From positions 558,001 through 622,000 of the forward strand of contig JADKIP010000014.1 in the NCBI GenBank assembly GCA_016721185.1: 64,000 nt of DNA, written 5' to 3'. Source of the DNA: Candidatus Dechloromonas phosphorivorans (GTDB taxonomy: Bacteria > Pseudomonadota > Gammaproteobacteria > Burkholderiales > Rhodocyclaceae). Both the position numbers and the translations under genes were made by a program. Under the pieces are notes generated by a model. It was given only the letters and a program-made list of their open reading frames with translations, ran no database searches and was not told where the DNA came from. Of this stretch, positions 17,163 to 28,007 are shown piece by piece. How positions within the stretch are numbered: position 1 is the first letter of the stretch; each line of letters opens with the position of its first letter.

Positions 17163-18550
17163 TGGGCTTTCAGATCATCGTGCTCTGGTCGGATGTGCTG
17201 ATCTGGCTGTTGGTCGCGGCTGGTATGGGTGTTGGCGTGCTGATCGCCAAAAATCCGCCATTGTTGTCGGCCTGGCGCAGGGTTGGCGCGAGCCGGGTGG
17301 GCATGGCCTCGGCGGTTGTACTGATTGCCTTTGCGCTGATTGGCTTGGTCGATTCGCTGCATTACCGCAGCCAGCTTGAAAGCAAGCCCGGCCAGCCGGT
17401 GGTTTACTCAGTTGAAGTCCTCTCGCTGCTTGATGCACTGGTTACTCCGCTGCGCACACGCAACGAAAAAACCTATTCCGAACCCTTTGCGACGCGCCTG
17501 TATGCCAAGGAAACGATTGACGTACCGGGGAAGGGTACGGTGCGTGATTATCCGCGCTTGAAATACGGTGGTATTCACCTTGGCGAGCGCGAGGATGAGG
17601 TCGCTGCTGATGTTGCCATGACTGCCTTCCGTGCTGCCGTGCTGGCTTTTCTTGGCTGGCTGGCCGTGGCCGGTGTCGTCGCGCAGATCGTTGCGCGCGA
17701 CGGGAGCGGCTGGCAAAAAATCTGGCGCGGCGAGACCGTTTTCGCCTGGAATGCATTGCTGATCATGCTCGGTCTGATCCTGCTGATTGCCGTGCCGCTC
17801 TTTGCGCTTTCGACGCAATACCACGTCTTCGGCACCGACAAGGTGGGCCAGGATGTGCTCTATCAAATACTGAAAAGTGTGCGTACCGGGTTGATCATCG
17901 GGCTGGTGACGACGCTGGTGATGTTGCCGATGGCCGTGCTGCTCGGCATCGTCGCCGGCTACTTCCGGGGCTGGGTCGATGACGTGATCCAGTACGTTTA
18001 CACCGTGCTCAGCTCGATTCCCGGCGTCCTGCTGATTGCCGCTGCCGTGCTGATGATGCAGGTGGTCATCGACACCCATCCGCAATGGTTCTCGACCTCA
18101 GCCGAGCGCGCCGACCTGCGCTTGCTGGCGCTTTGCTTCATCCTCGGTATCACCAGCTGGACGGGGCTGTGCCGATTGCTGCGTGGCGAAACGCTGAAGC
18201 TGCGCGAACTGGAATACATTCAGGCGGCGCAGGCTTTCGGCGTCTCCAACTGGCGCATCATCGTTCGCCACATTCTGCCCAACCTGATGCACATCGTGAT
18301 CATTGCGCTGGTGATGGATTTTTCCGGGCTGGTCCTGGCCGAAGCCGTGCTGTCCTATGTCGGCATCGGCGTCGATCCGAGCATGACCAGCTTCGGCACC
18401 ATGATCAACAGCGCCCGCATGGAACTGGGCCGCGAGCCGGTCGTCTGGTGGTCGCTGGCGGCGGCGTTTACGGCGATGTTCATCCTCGTGCTGGCGGCCA
18501 ACCTTTTTGCCGATGCCGTGCGCGACGCATTCGACCCGAGGGCTGCCTAA
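17159..18550 (+). CDS. peptide-type ABC transporter permease (DppC-like) with extra periplasmic domain
   Basis: 463 aa, longer than the usual 290-340 of DppC. The extra length is a region between the first TM helices (about 60-160, with VPGKGTVRDYPRLKYGG) that should be periplasmic. The C-terminal half carries the family hallmarks: FGTDKVGQDVLYQILKSVR, the coupling loop YIQAAQAFGVSNWRIIVRHILPN, and AVLSYVGIGVDPSMTSFGTM. The extra domain could help bind substrate, since no solute-binding protein gene is present in the cluster (inference). Confidence 0.9.
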   Translation: MMGFQIIVLWSDVLIWLLVAAGMGVGVLIAKNPPLLSAWRRVGASRVGMASAVVLIAFALIGLVDSLHYRSQLESKPGQPVVYSVEVLSLLDALVTPLRTRNEKTYSEPFATRLYAKETIDVPGKGTVRDYPRLKYGGIHLGEREDEVAADVAMTAFRAAVLAFLGWLAVAGVVAQIVARDGSGWQKIWRGETVFAWNALLIMLGLILLIAVPLFALSTQYHVFGTDKVGQDVLYQILKSVRTGLIIGLVTTLVMLPMAVLLGIVAGYFRGWVDDVIQYVYTVLSSIPGVLLIAAAVLMMQVVIDTHPQWFSTSAERADLRLLALCFILGITSWTGLCRLLRGETLKLRELEYIQAAQAFGVSNWRIIVRHILPNLMHIVIIALVMDFSGLVLAEAVLSYVGIGVDPSMTSFGTMINSARMELGREPVVWWSLAAAFTAMFILVLAANLFADAVRDAFDPRAA

Positions 18551-20527
<1,977 letters not shown>

Positions 20528-20528
20528 A

Positions 20529-22103
20529 TCAGCTTCGGCCGCCGTTGCCTGATTTGGCGACCTTGGTGGGTGTGGCTGGCTTGGCCACTGCAGTTTTCTG
20601 TTTGCTGTCGCCAGCCGCTTTGGCTGTTTTGACCGGAGCGGGTTTTCCGGCGCTTGCCTGTTTTTTCTCGGTCTTGCCTGGTGTGCTTTTGGCAGCTTGT
20701 TTGCTGCCCGATGCCGAGTCTTTGGCGCTCAGCTTCGTCTCAGCCTTACTGCTTTTCTTGTCACTTGCCTTCGCTGATTTTCCGCCCTTGCCCGCTTTTT
20801 CGTTAGCAGTCTGGCGACTTTGCGGTTTGCTCACGACCGGTTCCGGTTCGATGATCTGCGGCAAGGACGGCGCATTGTTCAGCTTGCTCAAATCATCTGC
20901 TCCATTACCGGCCGGCACCAGCAGGGTTGAGCCGGCACCGAGGCGAATCTTGCCGCTCAGGCTGTTGACGCGCAGTAATTCAGGCAGCGCGATGCCGAAA
21001 CGGGGAGCGACCGTCTGAAGCTTTTCCCCATGTTTAAGCGTGTAGCTCTGCCATTCGGTCAGTGGCGCGGCATTTTTTTCCAGATTGCTGCGGAAGGTGT
21101 CGAGCTTGTCGGCAGGAATGACGACAGCGCTATCGGCCTGAATGACCGGGCGATTGTGCGATGGATTCAGCGCGACAAATTGATCCACCGGCATGTCCGC
21201 CAGGCGGGCTGCTGTTTTGACATCCATCGGGTGCACCGTATCGATGGTGGCGAAATAGGGGCGGTTGAGGATTTCGGGCAGCCCCAACTGGGCCATCAGC
21301 GCCGGGTTGGCGAAAATGTTTTTCAGTGCCTGAAGTTTGGGTACGTAATGACGTGTTTCGTTCGGCATGTTCAGGCTGGTGTAATCGGTCGGCAGGCCGC
21401 GTGCAGTATTTTTTTCAATGGCTCGCTTTACCGCACCTTCACCCCAATTGTAGGAAGCCAAGGCGAGGTGCCAGTCACCATGCATTTCATAGATGGTTTG
21501 CAGGTAATCGAGCGCGGCACCGGTGGAGGCAACGATGTCACGGCGTTCATCCTTCCACCAGTTTTGTTCCAGATTGAAGCGCTTGCCGGTGGCCGGAATG
21601 AATTGCCACAGTCCGGAGGCATGCGAGCGCGAGTAGGCCATTGGGTTGAAAGAGCTTTCAACCATCGGCAGCAGCGCCATTTCGGTCGGCATGCCGCGGC
21701 TCTCGATTTCCTGAACAATGTGATGCAGGTAGGGCCGGCTGCGTTCGACCATGCGACGCAGGGCGTCGGGACGATTCTGATACCACTGCTGGTAATGCAG
21801 CGTCAGATCGTCGTTTAGATTGGTCATCGCAAAACCGTTGCGCATGCGATCCCAAAGGTTGTCCGGGCTGGCGGTGAGATCAATGCTGCTTGGCGGCTGC
21901 AGGGCAGCATGGACTTCATGAATGGTCAGTGCATCTTCCGGGCTGCTGTTAACGTTCTGAGCGAGGGAAGGTGCGAGCAGGGAGATCAGCGGGAAACTGT
22001 CGGCATTTTCGGCGAGCGTTGGGGCAGCCACAGCGAGCGCAATAGCACTCAGCCCGGCGCCAGCAATACGGCGGATCAGCGACAGAACGTTGCGGTCTTG
22101 CAT
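20529..22103 (-). CDS. mltD: membrane-bound lytic murein transglycosylase D
   Basis: 524 aa from ATG 22103, with AGGAG 8 nt upstream; the open frame reaches further but the signal peptide (NVLSLIRRIAGAGLSAIALAVAAPTLA) fits this start. The SLT catalytic core has the Glu in LLPMVESSFNPMAYSRS, followed by ASGLWQFIPATGKRF and YNWGEGAV. One LysM repeat (about 375-420; YTLKHGEKLQTVAPRFGI) binds peptidoglycan. The tail of about 90 residues is Lys/Ala/Ser-rich, low-complexity and highly basic, unusual for MltD. Confidence 0.9.
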   Translation of the reverse strand: MQDRNVLSLIRRIAGAGLSAIALAVAAPTLAENADSFPLISLLAPSLAQNVNSSPEDALTIHEVHAALQPPSSIDLTASPDNLWDRMRNGFAMTNLNDDLTLHYQQWYQNRPDALRRMVERSRPYLHHIVQEIESRGMPTEMALLPMVESSFNPMAYSRSHASGLWQFIPATGKRFNLEQNWWKDERRDIVASTGAALDYLQTIYEMHGDWHLALASYNWGEGAVKRAIEKNTARGLPTDYTSLNMPNETRHYVPKLQALKNIFANPALMAQLGLPEILNRPYFATIDTVHPMDVKTAARLADMPVDQFVALNPSHNRPVIQADSAVVIPADKLDTFRSNLEKNAAPLTEWQSYTLKHGEKLQTVAPRFGIALPELLRVNSLSGKIRLGAGSTLLVPAGNGADDLSKLNNAPSLPQIIEPEPVVSKPQSRQTANEKAGKGGKSAKASDKKSSKAETKLSAKDSASGSKQAAKSTPGKTEKKQASAGKPAPVKTAKAAGDSKQKTAVAKPATPTKVAKSGNGGRS

Positions 22104-22240
22104 AGAGTGGGGCTCCTGGCGCGAACGGGGTCGACTAAACAATGAATTATACCCGAGGCTTGAGGGGTAATCCGGTGTCGCAGTCACTGAGCGGGATTGG
22201 CCGGGCGGCTGGCTTTGCTGGGATATAAGCGATTTTTACC

Positions 22241-22253
22241 GTTGACCGTAGCA
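22241..22253 (+). repeat. dispersed motif, copy 6 (intergenic, one mismatch)
   Basis: GTTGACCGTAGCA preceded by GATTTTTACC, between the divergent mltD and MFS genes. Confidence 0.55.
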
Positions 22254-22322
22254 GTCATGGATTCTTCGCTGGTGCAGCTAAACTTCGGCTATTGCTGAAA
22301 TTACAGGCCTCAGGGAGGAGAG

Positions 22323-23507
22323 ATGAAACCGTTGATAGGGGATAAAAGCCGTATTCCGACCGGTGTCTGGGTGCTCGGTTTCGTCAGCATGTTGATGGAT
22401 ATTTCTTCTGAAATGATTCATAGCCTGTTGCCGCTGTTCATGGTGACGACGCTGGGCGCGAGTGCGCTGGTTGTTGGTTTGATTGAAGGGTTGGCTGAGG
22501 CGACGGCGCTGATCGTCAAAGTATTTTCCGGGGCGCTCAGTGATTATCTCGGCAAGCGCAAGGGGCTGGCGCTCTTCGGTTATGCGCTGGGGGCGCTGAC
22601 CAAGCCGCTCTTCGCGCTGGCCCCCAGCGTCGGTGTTGTGCTTGGCGCCCGCCTGCTCGACCGGATTGGCAAAGGAATCCGTGGGGCACCACGCGATGCG
22701 CTGGTCGCCGACATCACGCCGGAAGGTTTGCGCGGTGCCGCCTTTGGTCTGCGTCAGTCGCTCGATACGGTGGGGGCGTTTGTCGGGCCGCTGCTGGCGG
22801 TAGGGCTGATGTTGCTGTGGGCCAATGATTTTCGTGCCGTATTCTGGGTGGCGGTAATCCCCGGCGTGCTGGCCGTCGGCTTGCTGCTCTTCGGCGTGCA
22901 GGAACCGGAGCGTCATACTGGCGCCAAACGGAGCAATCCGATCAGCCGTGAAAATTTGCGTCGTCTGAGCCCGGCTTACTGGTGGGTGGTCGGTATCGGT
23001 GCGCTCTTTACGCTGGCGCGCTTCAGCGAGGCGTTTCTGGTTTTGCGGGCCGAGCAAGGCGGTATTTCACTCGCCTTCGTGCCGCTGTTTATGGTTGCCA
23101 TGAATTTAATCTATGCGGCTTCGGCTTATCCCTTCGGCAAACTGGCGGACCGCATGAGCCATACGCAGTTGCTGACCTACGGACTGTTTGTGCTGCTCGT
23201 TGCTGATTTGGTCCTGGCCAGCAGCAATCACTGGAGCATTGTGCTGCTCGGTGTCGGCCTTTGGGGCGTGCATATGGGCATGACACAAGGTCTGCTGGCG
23301 ACGATGGTTGCCGATGCAGCGCCGGCTGACCTGCGTGGCACAGCCTTCGGTTTCTTCAATCTGATGAGCGGTATCGCCATGCTGATCGCCAGCGTCACGG
23401 CGGGGTTGCTCTGGGATCAACTCGGGGCGGCATTTACTTTCTACGCCGGGGCGGCGTTTTGTCTGCTGACATTGATCGGGCTGGGCGTGCGTTGGCGCCG
23501 GGCTTGA
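22323..23507 (+). CDS. major facilitator superfamily transporter
   Basis: 394 aa, GGGAGGAGAG before the ATG. Twelve hydrophobic segments; the loop 2-3 MFS motif appears as GALSDYLGKRKGLALFGY and again in the second half as GKLADRMSHTQLLTYGL. RIGKGIRGAPRDALVAD is typical of the subgroup often annotated as multidrug- or nitrate-like MFS. Substrate unknown. Copies of the dispersed motif flank the gene on both sides. Confidence 0.88.
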   Translation: MKPLIGDKSRIPTGVWVLGFVSMLMDISSEMIHSLLPLFMVTTLGASALVVGLIEGLAEATALIVKVFSGALSDYLGKRKGLALFGYALGALTKPLFALAPSVGVVLGARLLDRIGKGIRGAPRDALVADITPEGLRGAAFGLRQSLDTVGAFVGPLLAVGLMLLWANDFRAVFWVAVIPGVLAVGLLLFGVQEPERHTGAKRSNPISRENLRRLSPAYWWVVGIGALFTLARFSEAFLVLRAEQGGISLAFVPLFMVAMNLIYAASAYPFGKLADRMSHTQLLTYGLFVLLVADLVLASSNHWSIVLLGVGLWGVHMGMTQGLLATMVADAAPADLRGTAFGFFNLMSGIAMLIASVTAGLLWDQLGAAFTFYAGAAFCLLTLIGLGVRWRRA

Positions 23508-23536
23508 AAATTACCGGGATTTGCAGGATTTTGCCG

Positions 23537-23549
23537 GTTGACCGCAGCA
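23537..23549 (+). repeat. dispersed 13-bp motif, copy 7 (intergenic)
   Basis: Exact GTTGACCGCAGCA preceded by GGATTTTGCCG, in the short spacer between the convergent MFS and LysR genes. Confidence 0.6.
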
Positions 23550-23550
23550 A

Positions 23551-24474
23551 TCAGCTGATAAACGGCAACTGCAAGGTGTCGGTGCCGGTCGCCAAGCCGG
23601 AGGTTTCCCGACACAGCGCCAGAAAGGTCTGTGCTGCCGGGCTGACATGGCGCTGCCGATGGCGGGCAAAATAAAAGCGACGCCGCAAATCGAATTGCGG
23701 CGTCTTTACTTCGATCAGGCTGCCGCGCCGGAATGCTTCGCGCAGGGCCAGTCGCGATAGACAACCAACGCCCAGCCCGGACTCCACGGCGCGCTTGATG
23801 GCTTCCGTGTGTTCCAGTTCAAGCTGAACGTGAAGGTCAGGCAAAGCCCGGGCGATCACCCGGTCAAACAGGGCGCGGGTGCCGGAGCCACGTTCGCGCA
23901 CGATCCATTTCTGTTCGGCCAGCAGGGCTGGCGTGATCTCGTCGAGTGTGGCCAACGCATGATGCGGAGCGCAGAAAACCACCAGCGCATCATCCAGCCA
24001 AGGTTCGAGCAACAAATCAGGGTCGTTGGCTTCGCCCTCGATGAGCCCGATATCCAGCTCATAGCGCGTCAATTGCTCAACGATGCTGTGCGTGTTGGCG
24101 ACATGCAACTGGATTTTCGAGGCGGGATGGCGGCGCAAGTATTCGGCCACGACCAGCGTCGCCAGATAATTGCCGATGGTCAGCGTGGCGCCGACGGCTA
24201 AGGGCCCGAGCACGCCACCGGCGAGATAACCCTCAATATCTGCGGCCCGCGCCAGCATATCCTCGGCTTGCGCCAACAGGCCGCGCCCTGTGCTGTTCAG
24301 GCGCAGCGACTTGCCGACTCGGTCAAACAGCGGGCAGTCGAACTGCCGTTCCAGCTCAACCAGCGCGCTGCTCGCGGCTGACTGAGACATGGCCAAGGCT
24401 TGGGCCGCACGCGAAACATTCTCGGTTCGGGCAATCGCAGCAAATACTTCAATTTGGCGCAGGGTAATTCGCAT
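23551..24474 (-). CDS. LysR-family regulator, probable fpr regulator (FinR-like)
   Basis: 307 aa. The N-terminal helix-turn-helix covers residues 3-60 (TLRQIEVFAAIARTENVSRA, MSQSAASSALVELE), followed by the LysR co-inducer domain (VGATLTIGNYLATLV; GVGCLSRLALREAF). It is divergent from fpr with a 102-bp shared promoter region holding a perfect palindrome. In pseudomonads the LysR protein FinR sits divergently next to fpr and activates it under oxidative stress; the same job is inferred here from the arrangement. Confidence 0.88.
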   Translation of the reverse strand: MRITLRQIEVFAAIARTENVSRAAQALAMSQSAASSALVELERQFDCPLFDRVGKSLRLNSTGRGLLAQAEDMLARAADIEGYLAGGVLGPLAVGATLTIGNYLATLVVAEYLRRHPASKIQLHVANTHSIVEQLTRYELDIGLIEGEANDPDLLLEPWLDDALVVFCAPHHALATLDEITPALLAEQKWIVRERGSGTRALFDRVIARALPDLHVQLELEHTEAIKRAVESGLGVGCLSRLALREAFRRGSLIEVKTPQFDLRRRFYFARHRQRHVSPAAQTFLALCRETSGLATGTDTLQLPFIS

Positions 24475-24484
24475 ATCGATTTAA

Positions 24485-24501
24485 TCGCTAATGGATAGCG
24501 A
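24485..24501. promoter_or_regulatory. palindromic operator between lysR and fpr
   Basis: Perfect inverted repeat TCGCTA-N5-TAGCGA, starting 10 nt upstream of the LysR start. An overlapping GATA-N7-TATC repeat follows at 24494-24508. A 17-bp dyad in a LysR divergent promoter fits an autoregulatory/activator site. Confidence 0.55.
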
Positions 24502-24576
24502 AATTATCCGCTTATATATCTATGCTGGCCAGACTATGCTTCAAAGCGTAAACAATTACCGTTAAGAGTTACTGCC

Positions 24577-25356
24577 ATGAGCGCCCTTGCTAGCGAAAAA
24601 ATCCTTTCGGTTCATCACTGGAATGACACCCTGTTCTCATTTCGCACCACCCGTGATCCCGGCTTGCGTTTTATCAACGGGCAGTTCGTCATGATTGGTC
24701 TTGAGGTCAATGGTCGGCCATTAACGCGTGCCTACAGCATCGCCAGCGCCAACCACGAAGAGTATCTGGAATTTTTCAGCATCAAGGTTGCCAATGGCCC
24801 GTTGACCTCACGCCTGCAACACTTGCAGCCGGGTGATCCGATCATTGTCAGCAAGAAGCCGACAGGCACATTGGTTCTCCATGACCTGAAACCGGGCAAG
24901 CGTCTCTTCATGTTTGCCACCGGCACCGGCCTCGCACCTTTCATGAGCCTGATTCACGACCCGGAGGTCTATGAGAAGTTCGAGAAAGTCATTCTGATCC
25001 ACGGTGTGCGTTGGACCAATGAATTGGCTTACCACGACTACATCGAGCACGAGTTAACAACCCATGAGTTTTTTGGCGATTCGGTGCGCGAAAAGCTTAT
25101 TTACTACCCAACGGTGACGCGCGAGTCATTCCGTAATGAAGGCCGACTGACTGACCTGATTGAGTCCGGCAAACTATTTACCGACATCGGCTTGCCGCCG
25201 CTCGACCCGGCAACCGATCGCGCCATGATCTGCGGTAGCCCGGCCATGCTGACCGATACTGCCGCCATGCTCGATGCCCGAGGTTTCAAGGCTGGAAACC
25301 ACCACACCGGGGTGCTTGGCGACTATGTCATCGAGCGGGCTTTCGTCGAGAAATAG
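24577..25356 (+). CDS. fpr: ferredoxin/flavodoxin-NADP+ reductase
   Basis: 259 aa, the usual bacterial Fpr length. FAD-binding motif RAYSIAS (about 50), NADP-binding GTGLAPFMSL (about 115), CGSPAM (about 222), and the C-terminal end YVIERAFVEK characteristic of subclass I bacterial Fpr. Transfers electrons between NADPH and ferredoxin or flavodoxin in the cytoplasm, often as an oxidative-stress function. It is followed by a strong hairpin. Confidence 0.95.
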   Translation: MSALASEKILSVHHWNDTLFSFRTTRDPGLRFINGQFVMIGLEVNGRPLTRAYSIASANHEEYLEFFSIKVANGPLTSRLQHLQPGDPIIVSKKPTGTLVLHDLKPGKRLFMFATGTGLAPFMSLIHDPEVYEKFEKVILIHGVRWTNELAYHDYIEHELTTHEFFGDSVREKLIYYPTVTRESFRNEGRLTDLIESGKLFTDIGLPPLDPATDRAMICGSPAMLTDTAAMLDARGFKAGNHHTGVLGDYVIERAFVEK

Positions 25357-25417
25357 CGATGAGGTGAGGGGGATCGGACAATCGCGGGACCCATTTTTTT
25401 GGCTAAAGCCAAAATAG

Positions 25418-25454
25418 AAAATGCCGTTGAATCTGAATGATTCAACGGCATTTT
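25418..25454. terminator. bidirectional terminator between fpr and tRNA-Asp
   Basis: A perfect 16-bp stem (AAAATGCCGTTGAATC and its complement) with a 5-nt loop; A-run on one side and T-run on the other, so it works for fpr (+) and the tRNA operon (-). Confidence 0.9.
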
Positions 25455-25460
25455 AAAAGT

Positions 25461-25537
25461 TGGCGGAGTGGACGGGACTCGAACCCGCGACCCCCGGCGT
25501 GACAGGCCGGTATTCTAACCAACTGAACTACCACTCC
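25461..25537 (-). tRNA. tRNA-Asp (GTC), first copy
   Basis: 77 nt including an encoded CCA. Acceptor GGAGTGG pairs with CCACTCC, T loop GGTTCGAGTCC, anticodon GTC in CCTGTCACG. Identical in sequence to the tRNA-Asp at 37686-37762. It is separated from its original Glu/Ala partners by the island. Confidence 0.96.
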
Positions 25538-25565
25538 ACATCTAAAACTGTACTGCCAAAAATCT

Positions 25566-25582
25566 TGGCGTCCCCACGGGGA
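25566..25582. repeat. attL: 17-bp copy of the tRNA-Glu 3' end
   Basis: TGGCGTCCCCACGGGGA here equals the last 17 nt of tRNA-Glu at 37395-37411. The sequence left of it (about 25 bp) matches the Asp-Glu spacer at 37766-37790, and the sequence right of it is unrelated to tRNA. This marks the left junction of an element integrated into tRNA-Glu. Confidence 0.85.
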
Positions 25583-25923
25583 CACATTGTTATCCCCTGT
25601 ATTTATGCAGTGACGTCAATGAGCTGCACATTATAGAGGTGAGTTCTCCGTTTGTCTAGGCTTTATCGGATTTTTCTGGAGCCTGTGCCAACTCCGGTGC
25701 TAGTGATTTAGCTGGAAAAAAACGAACATTCTTTGGAAGTAGTCTCGTTATTGAGTGCTTATGCCAAATTTAAAGGTCCTCTCAGCTTGCAGCCGAGGGG
25801 TAAGTGGAGGGTAAATATGTTTTGAAACTTCTCGGAAAGTTGCGGCATATTCAATAGATCATGCTACCTAAGCGGAAACTTTGGCAGCGGGTGTGTCGTA
25901 TCTGTAAGGTATAAGGCAGAGTT
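25583..25923. other. island left end without genes
   Basis: 341 bp between attL and the RIT terminal repeat. No open frame of note, no RNA or repeat recognised; AT-richer than the chromosome. Confidence 0.5.
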
Positions 25924-25957
25924 CGGCCATTATGCACAGTGCCCAATTATGTGCAGT
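25924..25957 (+). repeat. RIT terminal inverted repeat, left
   Basis: 34 bp, starts CGGCCATTATGCACAG; perfect inverted match to 29379-29412. Confidence 0.92.
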
Positions 25958-26023
25958 CGGTATTGTCTATGCGCGCTGCCGCCTTGTGGGAAGCGGCAGG
26001 CGTGCTTTGCTGGCTCTACATAA

Positions 26024-27040
26024 TTACAGGGTCTTGAGGAATTCAAGCAGTGCATCAGATGCGTGGTAGCGGTTGTTTTTTGCTTCTGGCTCCTGCAATC
26101 TTGCCAACGCTCGTTCCTTCATTGCGAGATCAGCTTCGACGTAGTGGTGTGTTGTTGTCGGACTCTCATGCCCGAGCCATAGTGCGATTACGTCGACGCC
26201 AGCCCCCGATTGCAGAAGGTGCATAGCCGTCGTATGTCGAATCATGTGTGGTGAGATGTGACGGGTGGCCAAATCCGGATTGACCTTGATTGCCGAACGT
26301 AACGCCAGTGCCAGCCTCTGCGTCACGTTCGAACGCGTCATTGCGTTACCGTCGCGGTTGGGCAGTAATGCTGATGTAGCGGCAAGTTGCGGATTCAATT
26401 TCAACCAGGCCCGCAGCTCTTTTGCCGTTGTACGCCACAACGGTAGCGTACGCTGCTTGCGGCCCTTGCCATGCAGATGAATGCAGGCGGCGCCGTCCAG
26501 AACCACGTCCGCCACCTTTACTCCGATGATTTCGGACACGCGTGCGCCTGTGTTGTAAAGCAGGCGAAGCAGCACGTGGTCTCGCTCGCTGATCCAGCGA
26601 CCATCCGAAGTACCGATCACCGCCATCATTTCCGCGTACGACAGGAACCCAAGCATTGGCCGCTCAAATCGCTTCATCGGTACCCCAAGCACTCTCTCGA
26701 TGACGTGCAATGAAGACACATCGCGATGTCCTGCGAACTTCAGGAAGGCCCGCAATGCGGCTAGGCGTGCATTGCGGCTGCGAACCGTGTTGTGCCGTTC
26801 GTGTTCCAGATGGTCGAGGAAAGCCAGGACCAACTCCGGCGTAATGTCGGCCAGCTTTATCGCCACCGGCGACTTGCCCAAACGTGTTTGCGCGAAGTCG
26901 AGGAACAATACGAACGCGTCGCGGTAAGCCGCCACAGTGCAGGGACTCAGCGCCCGCTGTTGGGTCAGATGCTCGGCGAAGAAGGTTTGTACAAGGGCGG
27001 CGAACGACGGTGGCGTCGCGGGGCGAGTCTCTTTACTCAT
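26024..27040 (-). CDS. ritC: RIT tyrosine recombinase C
   Basis: 338 aa from the ATG at 27040 (GGGAG 6 nt before it; another in-frame ATG at 27046). N-terminal SAM-like core-binding domain (about 10-100), then the catalytic domain with Arg in NTGARVSEIIG, His-x-x-Arg in SPHMIRHTTAMHL, His in LGHESPTTTHHY and the nucleophilic Tyr in HHYVEADLAMKERAL. All catalytic residues are present. Its start overlaps the ritB stop by 8 nt, so expression is coupled. Confidence 0.9.
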   Translation of the reverse strand: MSKETRPATPPSFAALVQTFFAEHLTQQRALSPCTVAAYRDAFVLFLDFAQTRLGKSPVAIKLADITPELVLAFLDHLEHERHNTVRSRNARLAALRAFLKFAGHRDVSSLHVIERVLGVPMKRFERPMLGFLSYAEMMAVIGTSDGRWISERDHVLLRLLYNTGARVSEIIGVKVADVVLDGAACIHLHGKGRKQRTLPLWRTTAKELRAWLKLNPQLAATSALLPNRDGNAMTRSNVTQRLALALRSAIKVNPDLATRHISPHMIRHTTAMHLLQSGAGVDVIALWLGHESPTTTHHYVEADLAMKERALARLQEPEAKNNRYHASDALLEFLKTL

Positions 27041-28007
27041 CACCATCTCCCGAGTCCTCGGCGAAGCGTTCGAACTTGCCGCCCGCCAGCGCCATTAACT
27101 CTGGAACCGCTGTCAGATACCAGTAGGTATTCGAGACCTTGGCGTGCCCCAGGTAGGTCGCTAGCGACAGCATCGCTTGATCGATATCGATGCCCTGCGC
27201 ATGCCAGAGCATCAAGCGGTGCACCGCGAAACTATGCCTCAGGTCGTGAATGCGCGGCCTATCGTGCGCGCCACGATTGACCCAGCCGAGTTTGTCACGC
27301 AGTTCGTTGAAGACGCGATGGACCTGCCGGTCGCCCAGCGGTTGGCCGAGCAATTGGCCCCGTGTGCCGACGAAGAATGGCGTTTCATTTGTCGTCCGGG
27401 TCTGCCGAACTCGCAGACACCGGTATCGTTTCAGTGCCTCAACGGTACTCGGGTGCAGAGGCAACTGCCGCGACTTGGCGAACTTGGACTGTCGCACGGT
27501 CAGCATGGCGAACTTCAGATCGACATCGGCGTCCAGCAGATCAAGGGCCTCTGAAACCCGCAGGCCAGTCGACGCGATCAGGCCGAACAGCGTCTCGAAA
27601 GTAGCTGGGCGCAAACCGCCCTGGGGCTGGAGTGCACGTGCGGCCGTCAGCAGGTCAACGACTTCCTCTTCGCGGTAGATGTGCGGTGCCACGCGCCCTG
27701 GAACAGAACCGAAGACCGACTCGTCTGGCACCTCGGTGCGTGGGTCGAACTGACGCAGGTAGCGGACAAATGGCCGCAATAGTTTCAACCGGCGCGCCCA
27801 GGTCTGTGGATTATCCCGGTTCCATCTGTCGTGCCGAGCCCACTCGGCCATGAGATCGACGGTCAGCGCGCCTCGGTGATGCACACTGGCAACGTAGCGT
27901 GCAAAGTTCGCCAAGGCTAAGCCCATCGTCCTGAGTTCAAAGCCCAGACGGCGACGCTCGGCAAGGTAGTCGCTAACTCTCGCCTGCAAGCTGATATGCG
28001 CATTCAT
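27033..28007 (-). CDS. ritB: RIT tyrosine recombinase B
   Basis: 324 aa from ATG 28007, which has AGGGAG 8 nt upstream and forms an ATGA overlap with the ritA stop. Catalytic landmarks: STGLRVSEALDLL (Arg), IHDLRHSFAVHRLM (His-x-x-Arg), YLGHAKVSNTYWYL (His and Tyr). Middle member of the trio; in RIT elements the three proteins come from three different phylogenetic branches and are always in this order. Confidence 0.9.
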   Translation of the reverse strand: MNAHISLQARVSDYLAERRRLGFELRTMGLALANFARYVASVHHRGALTVDLMAEWARHDRWNRDNPQTWARRLKLLRPFVRYLRQFDPRTEVPDESVFGSVPGRVAPHIYREEEVVDLLTAARALQPQGGLRPATFETLFGLIASTGLRVSEALDLLDADVDLKFAMLTVRQSKFAKSRQLPLHPSTVEALKRYRCLRVRQTRTTNETPFFVGTRGQLLGQPLGDRQVHRVFNELRDKLGWVNRGAHDRPRIHDLRHSFAVHRLMLWHAQGIDIDQAMLSLATYLGHAKVSNTYWYLTAVPELMALAGGKFERFAEDSGDGDE

